Part shown: one piece after another, positions 49,921-55,014 of the stretch | How positions within the stretch are numbered: position 1 is the first letter of the stretch | Layout of the letters: the number at the start of each line of letters is the position of its first letter | Assembly (NCBI GenBank): GCA_017428285.1 | Contig: JAFRRE010000050.1 | Span: 1-55,014 of the forward strand | DNA: 55,014 nt | Source of the DNA: Bacteroidales bacterium | GTDB taxonomy: Bacteria; Bacteroidota; Bacteroidia; Bacteroidales; F082 | Direction of reading: 5' to 3' | Position numbers and translations under genes: made by a program | The notes under the pieces: generated by a model | What the model was told of the DNA's origin: nothing | Database searches by the model: none | Seen by the model: the letters and a program-made list of their open reading frames with translations, nothing else

Positions 49921-52464
49921 ATGAAGAAGCTCCTTGTTCTCGCTGTTCTGCTGACGGCCTTGACGACGGCTTTTGCCCAACCTGCCCATCACATCACATT
50001 CAATGGAACAGACCAATACATGGTCATACCGCATAACGAAGACTTCAATATTGCTGCCGACCAAAGCTTCACGGTCACGGGATGGGTGCGCAACGAGACT
50101 TATACCAGCTATCCACGCTATGTGTGCAAGCGCGATATGTCGGTGCAAAGTGCGGGTAGCGAACGTACGGGATATGAGTTCTTTGGCACGGGCAGTGTGG
50201 GCCAGTCGCTGGGACTTAATACGCCCACTTCGACCTCGGGTCATGCCTTGTCGATCTATACGGGTGTCACGGTGCCGGCAGGGGAGTGGATGCACTTTGC
50301 ACTTGTCGTGGACCGCACCAACAACGTAATTCGGATTTATCATAATGGACAGACCAACAGCAGTTGGGTAGCACCAGTGAACGACTGGGCGGTGACCAAC
50401 ACGCACGATGTTTTCATAGGTGCAGGCAACAGCGGTGGACAGCCAACTAATTTTTGCAATGGCTCGTTCGGCAATGTGAGGTTCTACCAATTGGCATTGG
50501 ATGCTGATGAGATACAAAGGGATTTAAGCGCTGATGATTTATATGATATAAGTTTTTACATGGCAGATCATTTAAGAGCCGCTTATGAATTCTCTGCAAC
50601 CTGGGTCACTGACAACATTTTGCCCGACCTTTCGGGGCATGGTCACGATGCACAACTGGTTAATTTCAATTTTGGCGGTTCTGGGATATGGAATGTTACC
50701 TTGACGCAAGACACGCGTAAGACGGGGCGTGGCAATGAAAATGATGTGCTACTCAAGGCAGCGGTGGCTGTGGACGGTACTGACGTTAGTGCCGAGGTTG
50801 AACTCCAATCCATAACCTTGAATCTTGAGGGGACAACGGATTTGAATGATATTGAAGAAATCAAGGTCTATTCTACGGGTTTGGCCAATAGTTTCGATGA
50901 ACGCCATCCTCAAAACGCCACTTTGCTTGGAAGTGTTGACCCAGCCTCGGGTGACATAACCTGCAACTTGGGTGGCAACCTTGTCTATGGCACCAACTAC
51001 CTTTGGGTCGTGGCACATGTAGCCGACCATGCTACTGAAGGTAATCTCATCGATGCTTCGCTAAAGTCGATTACGACTGCGGAGGAGACTTATGAGTTGG
51101 CTAATCCTTCGCCGGCGGGTAGCCGCGAAATCATCCTTGCACATACTTTGCTTTTGCAGCCAGGTGATTATAATTCAACAAATTATCGTATCCCTGCCAT
51201 CATCACGGCGAAAGACGGTAGTATTGTGGCGGTTACCGACAAGCGCAAGTACAACGAGGGCGACCTGCCCGAGGACATCGACATCGTGTGCAACCGCAGC
51301 ACTGATGGTGGTCACATCTGGAGTGAGCCTTACACCATCGCCTTGGGTACGGGCGTCAACCATGGCTTCGGGGATTGCGCCTTGGCATGGAGCAACGACG
51401 ACAACGGCCTCATCGCAGGCTTCGTGGGCGGCCCCGGCTTGTGGTATTCCACCCCGTCAAATCCAATCCGCACCTATATCTGTAAGAGTTATGACAACGG
51501 TCAGACCTGGACCGAACCTGAAGACATCACCCACTTCATCTTTGGAGACAACTGCATCGTGCCTGAGCAGCGCACATGGCGCGCCTCGTTCTTCGGTTCA
51601 GGCAATGGCTTACGCACCTCTACGGGCCGCATTATGTTCGTGGCTGCTATCCGTGAGACTACGGCGCAAGTGCTTTACAACCATGCCGTCTATTCCGACG
51701 ACAACGGTCAGACATGGCATGTGTCAGGTCGTGCATCTTCATCGGGCGACGAGGCCAAGGTCACCGAGTTGGTTGATGGCCGTATCCTGATGAGCATCCG
51801 ACATGGTGGCAACCGCTGGTACAACATCTCTGAGGACGGCGGCGAGACTTGGCAGCCCACCACCTCCACTTGGTACGACATCACCGCGCCAGCTTGCAAT
51901 GGCGACATGATCCGTTATACTTCTGTGAACCAAGGTCACGACAAGAACCGCCTGCTGCATTCAGTGCCTTACGGTAACTCACGTACCGATGTAACGGTCT
52001 ATGTGAGTTACGATGAGGGTGAAACTTGGCCGGTGAAGAAATGCATTGTGCCCTATAGCTCGGCCTATTCCTCGCTTTGCGTTTTGCCCGACGGCACCAT
52101 CGGACTCTATGTGGAGGAAGCATACGCAGGTGCCTCAGGCTATTCGACGGTATTCTACAACTTCAGCCTCGAATGGCTCACTGATGGTAACGACAGCTTT
52201 GACCCGACGGGAGTGGTTGAAAATCAAATACAAACGGAATCATTGAAGGTTTATCCTGTGCCCGCCTCCTCCTTTGTCACGATTGAAGCGGAAGGGATGA
52301 AGACGGTCAACATTTACAACGCTTTAGGACAGCTGGTCAAGTTGATTTCAGTCAATGGCGCTTCGGAGATTAAATTGGATATTTCCGAATGGGTTGCTGG
52401 GATGTATTTCGTTGAGGGAATTGAAGATAATGGCTTCAAAAAAGCTGGTCGGTTTTTGAAATGA
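49921..52464 (+). CDS. Secreted exo-sialidase (GH33) with LamG and T9SS sorting domain
   Basis: An 847-residue exported glycosidase. Parts in order: signal peptide (MKKLLVLAVLLTALTTAFAQ); a LamG/concanavalin-like domain (about 25-215) with FTVTGWVRNETYTSYPRYV; a BNR-associated N-terminal domain (about 230-400); a six-blade sialidase domain (about 410-760) with the YRIP motif near 422 and four Asp boxes (STDGGHIW, SYDNGQTW, SDDNGQTW, SEDGGETW); and a C-terminal T9SS sorting domain (VYPVPASSFVTIEA, VNIYNALGQLV, GMYFVEGIED). It releases terminal sialic acid from glycoconjugates, probably at the cell surface. No sialate-catabolism genes are nearby. The start is fixed by the promoter and signal peptide; the frame opens at 49876, at the edge of the -7 box. 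Confidence 0.93.
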   Translation: MKKLLVLAVLLTALTTAFAQPAHHITFNGTDQYMVIPHNEDFNIAADQSFTVTGWVRNETYTSYPRYVCKRDMSVQSAGSERTGYEFFGTGSVGQSLGLNTPTSTSGHALSIYTGVTVPAGEWMHFALVVDRTNNVIRIYHNGQTNSSWVAPVNDWAVTNTHDVFIGAGNSGGQPTNFCNGSFGNVRFYQLALDADEIQRDLSADDLYDISFYMADHLRAAYEFSATWVTDNILPDLSGHGHDAQLVNFNFGGSGIWNVTLTQDTRKTGRGNENDVLLKAAVAVDGTDVSAEVELQSITLNLEGTTDLNDIEEIKVYSTGLANSFDERHPQNATLLGSVDPASGDITCNLGGNLVYGTNYLWVVAHVADHATEGNLIDASLKSITTAEETYELANPSPAGSREIILAHTLLLQPGDYNSTNYRIPAIITAKDGSIVAVTDKRKYNEGDLPEDIDIVCNRSTDGGHIWSEPYTIALGTGVNHGFGDCALAWSNDDNGLIAGFVGGPGLWYSTPSNPIRTYICKSYDNGQTWTEPEDITHFIFGDNCIVPEQRTWRASFFGSGNGLRTSTGRIMFVAAIRETTAQVLYNHAVYSDDNGQTWHVSGRASSSGDEAKVTELVDGRILMSIRHGGNRWYNISEDGGETWQPTTSTWYDITAPACNGDMIRYTSVNQGHDKNRLLHSVPYGNSRTDVTVYVSYDEGETWPVKKCIVPYSSAYSSLCVLPDGTIGLYVEEAYAGASGYSTVFYNFSLEWLTDGNDSFDPTGVVENQIQTESLKVYPVPASSFVTIEAEGMKTVNIYNALGQLVKLISVNGASEIKLDISEWVAGMYFVEGIEDNGFKKAGRFLK

Positions 52465-52661
52465 ATTTGGCGTTTTCCGCCCGTTTGCGAAGTTCTTCAA
52501 TTATACAAATTCTATAATTAAAGCGATAATTCGGGAGCCGGTGGAACGGCAAGGCCTTCATCGTTACTTTCGCATTTCTAAATTGAACTTAGGGCCTTCG
52601 ATGAGTGCTAAACCATTGACGTCGACGGCAACAGACGTTTGGAAAGATTGTAAAACTCTGA
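52465..52661. other. Intergenic region between two convergent T9SS-cargo genes
   Basis: 197 bases with no convincing gene. An AT-rich inverted repeat (AATTATA, TATAATT) near 52500-52517 lacks a following T run, so it is not called a terminator. Confidence 0.6.
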
Positions 52662-53972
52662 TTACTGCTTAACCCACTTCCCCGAGGCGATTTTTTGGGT
52701 GTCTTGCCAGATTTCCCAAAGATAAAGCCCTGATTTCCAGTCGGCGGTGTCGATATTGGTTTGGAAGTCGAAAAGTTGTGCGTGAACCAAACGTCCTTGA
52801 AGGTCGTAGAAACGGATGACCGAACGCTCGAAGGGAGCGGTAATAGTCACGGAACCGTTGCCGGGATTGGGATACACCTTACAGGCCTCGTTGTCTTTCT
52901 CTTCAACGGAATTATAGGTTGGGATTTCGGTATAAACATACTCAATCTCCATTTCGTTGTAGGAACCGCAACATTCATGCAAATCCTTTTCCTGCATGGA
53001 CAGCAAAGGATTGTTGAAAATGGAAATGCTGTTTTTGAACGGCTGATAGTCATAAAAGAGAGTGTCGTCTTCATAATCCCAAGCCAACATAGTTTCCTCG
53101 GTTTCTCTAAAAATCGAAATGTTCTTGCATAGGCCATTTGCATCATATACGTACAAAGCTTTCTTGTTGAGATTCCATTCGTTGCCCGACCATTCGCCCA
53201 TCCGATGCTCTTCGATGCGACCTTCAAAATCGAAAACATTCACAAACTTGCTCGCATTGACCCATCGTCCGTCTTCCCAGTTTTGCTTGGTTTCGGACTC
53301 CAATTCGCCATTGTCGGTGTAGGTGTAGGTCGTCAAAGTCAGGGGCGATGTTTCCGAGTCCTTTTGGATGGAAATCAATCGGTAATCGTCATCATAACGA
53401 TAGGCTTCAATGGAAATCACCTCATATTCTTTGGAGTACGGATGTTCATACATCGTTTCCTTTCTCGTCTTCCTATTGTCAAAATATTCGTAAGTCCAGT
53501 AACTCCAGAGAGAATCTGTTTCGTTGAAATAATAATTGTAATAGTCGAAGAGCTCTTTCTTTTCAAGCCTGCCGTATGCATCGTATGTAAACCCAATTCT
53601 GTAGGAGTGTGTTATCCCATACTCGTCTCCATCATGGTAGATGTTGCTTACTTTGTTGTTCTCATAATAATATCTGAAGGTTTCAAAATAGACCGGATGC
53701 TCGGTACCATTCTTGATTCGTATTTTCGTGAGAAAATCTCCGTCATAAGAATAAGTCTTGCCGGGATCACCATAGGCATAATTGAAAGTCTTGAGTTTTC
53801 CGTTGCCATAATAGCCGAAGTCTGCATATGACGAACTTAGCATGTTTCCAGAGGCATCGTGTCTGGTCAATATAATATGACTGGGTTGGGCGATGCTGTC
53901 GACAAGTGAACTAGCAAAAGAAGAACCCATAGCAAATGCGCAAATAAATAAGGTGTTGATTATACGTTTCAT
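52662..53972 (-). CDS. Secreted protein with YD/RHS-like repeats and T9SS type-A sorting domain
   Basis: A 436-residue exported protein. A signal peptide (MKRIINTLFICAFAMGSSFA) is followed by repeated Tyr-Asp-rich strands like RHS/YD repeats: FRYYYENNKVSNIYHDG, FTYDAYGRLEKKE, TYTYTDNGELESET and LYVYDANGLCKN. It ends with a sorting domain (CKVYPNPGNGSVTITAPF, VIRFYDLQGRLVH, GLYLWEIWQDTQK). It resembles the middle and C-terminal parts of the 14558-17257 protein, including NxxKxLYxYD-type strands, but has no leucine-rich repeats. Function is unknown; a surface or released protein is likely. The frame is open to 54053, but the -7 box at 54026-54033 supports the ATG at 53972. Confidence 0.82.
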   Translation of the reverse strand: MKRIINTLFICAFAMGSSFASSLVDSIAQPSHIILTRHDASGNMLSSSYADFGYYGNGKLKTFNYAYGDPGKTYSYDGDFLTKIRIKNGTEHPVYFETFRYYYENNKVSNIYHDGDEYGITHSYRIGFTYDAYGRLEKKELFDYYNYYFNETDSLWSYWTYEYFDNRKTRKETMYEHPYSKEYEVISIEAYRYDDDYRLISIQKDSETSPLTLTTYTYTDNGELESETKQNWEDGRWVNASKFVNVFDFEGRIEEHRMGEWSGNEWNLNKKALYVYDANGLCKNISIFRETEETMLAWDYEDDTLFYDYQPFKNSISIFNNPLLSMQEKDLHECCGSYNEMEIEYVYTEIPTYNSVEEKDNEACKVYPNPGNGSVTITAPFERSVIRFYDLQGRLVHAQLFDFQTNIDTADWKSGLYLWEIWQDTQKIASGKWVKQ

Positions 53973-54025
53973 TTTATCTGCTTTTTGTCGGTTAGTTTGA
54001 TTAGTTCGGCTGACTTTATGTGCGA

Positions 54026-54033
54026 CAAAGATA
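54026..54033 (-). promoter_or_regulatory. -7 promoter box TATCTTTG for the YD-repeat gene
   Basis: TAnnTTTG match on the minus strand, 54 bases upstream of the ATG at 53972. Confidence 0.6.
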
Positions 54034-54091
54034 CGTTTTTTTGTAAATGGCAAAGGTTTTGAACATAAAACGTTGTTTCAAAATTTTTCCG

Positions 54092-54099
54092 TACTTTTG
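54092..54099 (+). promoter_or_regulatory. -7 promoter box TACTTTTG for the EF-G gene
   Basis: TAnnTTTG match 58 bases upstream of the ATG at 54157. The gene thus starts its own transcription unit. Confidence 0.6.
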
Positions 54100-54156
54100 C
54101 CGCTCAAATCGGGAGACCGATTTAAAATTGTAATAAATTGAAAATCAGTTAAAATA

Positions 54157-55014
54157 ATGAGTTTAAACATTTCAAAATTGAGAAACATCGGTATCGCCGC
54201 GCATATCGATGCTGGTAAGACTACGGTTTCGGAACGCATTCTGTTCTTCACGGGCGTCAACCGTAAGGTGGGAGAAACGCATGATGGACAAGCCACCATG
54301 GACTTTATGAAACAAGAGCAGGAGCGCGGCATCACCATCGCTTCGGCTGCCATCACCGCACATTGGAACGGCTATCAGATCAACCTTATCGATACCCCTG
54401 GCCACGTCGACTTCACCGTCGAGGTGGAGCGCTCGCTGCGTGTCATCGATGGCATGGTGGCGGTGTTTTGCGCTGTGGGTGGCGTGGAGCCGCAGTCGGA
54501 AACGGTGTGGAACCAAGCCGACAAATACCGCGTGCCACGCATCGCCTTCGTCAACAAGATGGATCGCACGGGTGCCGACTTCCAAGAGGTGGTCAACCAG
54601 ATGCATAAATACTTGGGTGCCAACGCTGTGCCGCTGCATCTGCCCATCGGTGTGGAGAACACCTTTGAAGGCATGGTCGACTTGGTGCAGATGAACTCGG
54701 TGCGCTTCATCGAGAAGGAACGCATCGTGGGTCCCATCCCGGAGAACATGATGGAGCAAGCCCTTGAAGCTCGCCGCAACCTTGTCGAAAAAGTCGCCGA
54801 CTTGGACGACGAAATCGCCGAACTCTACCTCGAAGACAAGGAAATCCCGACCGACAAGCTGATGTCCGCCATCCGCACAGCCACTATCAAGCTGATGATG
54901 GTGCCGGTGCTTTGCGGTGCTGCCTATAAGAACAAAGGTATCCAACTGCTTTTGGATGCCGTTGTTGACTACCTGCCTTCGCCGAAGGACTTGGGGGCCG
55001 TCATCGCGCACGAC
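54157..55014 (+). CDS. fusA: Translation elongation factor G, 5' part only
   Basis: The first 286 residues of EF-G, cut by the right edge of the window. The GTPase motifs are complete: AHIDAGKTT (G1), RGITIAS (G2), DTPGHVDF (G3) and NKMDRTG (G4). The G-domain insert follows. EF-G drives ribosome translocation and, with RRF, ribosome recycling. The gene has its own promoter and is preceded by a divergent surface-protein gene, not by rpsL-rpsG as in the usual str operon. It may therefore be a second EF-G paralogue like the EF-G2 known in Bacteroides, but the truncated sequence cannot settle this. Confidence 0.93.
   Translation, partial: MSLNISKLRNIGIAAHIDAGKTTVSERILFFTGVNRKVGETHDGQATMDFMKQEQERGITIASAAITAHWNGYQINLIDTPGHVDFTVEVERSLRVIDGMVAVFCAVGGVEPQSETVWNQADKYRVPRIAFVNKMDRTGADFQEVVNQMHKYLGANAVPLHLPIGVENTFEGMVDLVQMNSVRFIEKERIVGPIPENMMEQALEARRNLVEKVADLDDEIAELYLEDKEIPTDKLMSAIRTATIKLMMVPVLCGAAYKNKGIQLLLDAVVDYLPSPKDLGAVIAHD

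Noticed and set aside
52499..52520. AT-rich inverted repeat downstream of the sialidase
   Set aside because: The stem is only A/T and no T run follows, so it does not qualify as an intrinsic terminator.
1..55014. CRISPR array, tRNA or rRNA gene, insertion sequence, prophage or attachment site
   Set aside because: I looked in every intergenic gap. None shows spaced direct repeats, a cloverleaf, a transposase or integrase frame, or paired terminal repeats. Short tRNA-like folds could escape reading by eye.

Overview
The window is chromosomal DNA from a member of the Bacteroidota, most likely an uncultured Bacteroidales (inference). The evidence is consistent throughout. Gene starts are preceded by the Bacteroidota -7 promoter box TAnnTTTG (22 placed here). 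Three proteins end in type IX secretion (T9SS) type-A sorting domains (14558-17257, 49921-52464, 52662-53972). Family content also fits: a carboxypeptidase-D2-type TonB-dependent receptor paired with a DUF4249 lipoprotein, PorT-type barrels, a GldB lipoprotein, DUF3098, and a long Bacteroidota-type LptD. A secreted sialidase suggests access to sialylated host glycans (inference). I saw no tRNA, rRNA, CRISPR array, transposase or prophage, and no gene-free stretch over 300 bases.

Layout. 1-8577 is an envelope block: a partial secreted thioredoxin-like protein, LptD, a SPOR-domain amidase, and the DUF4249/TonB receptor pair. 8696-13211 is housekeeping: tyrS, a DUF3089 lipoprotein, glyA, upp. 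13212-17257 is a two-gene operon of a T9SS-exported leucine-rich-repeat protein and a membrane-tethered TPR/HTH protein. A 28-bp perfect palindrome occurs twice here, once inside the coding sequence. 17543-23014 holds glyS, queA and the ftsX-DUF3098-uppP-truB operon. 23126-28269 holds an acyl-CoA carboxylase beta subunit, an ABC exporter and a U32 protein.

The most unusual region is 28341-36557: two MBOAT membrane O-acyltransferases and three AlgX/AlgJ-like SGNH proteins in the order MBOAT, AlgX-a, AlgX-b, MBOAT, AlgX-c, with no glycosyltransferase or polymerase beside them. Only AlgX-b keeps every catalytic motif (Asp220-x-His222 and GDSF). AlgX-a and AlgX-c have Gly in place of the Asp, and AlgX-c also reads GNSY. 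All three carry a C-terminal array of helical repeats. A lipoprotein and a 1023-residue AsmA-like protein follow. I read this as a duplicated envelope O-acylation system combining complete and degenerate subunits.

40170-55014 contains two PorT-like barrels, a NAD+ synthetase whose glutaminase Cys is replaced by Gly148, an OmpA-family protein, a nucleoside phosphorylase, cinA-gldB, the YifB/ComM ATPase, the sialidase, a second sorting-domain protein with YD-like repeats, and the 5' part of an EF-G gene cut by the window edge.
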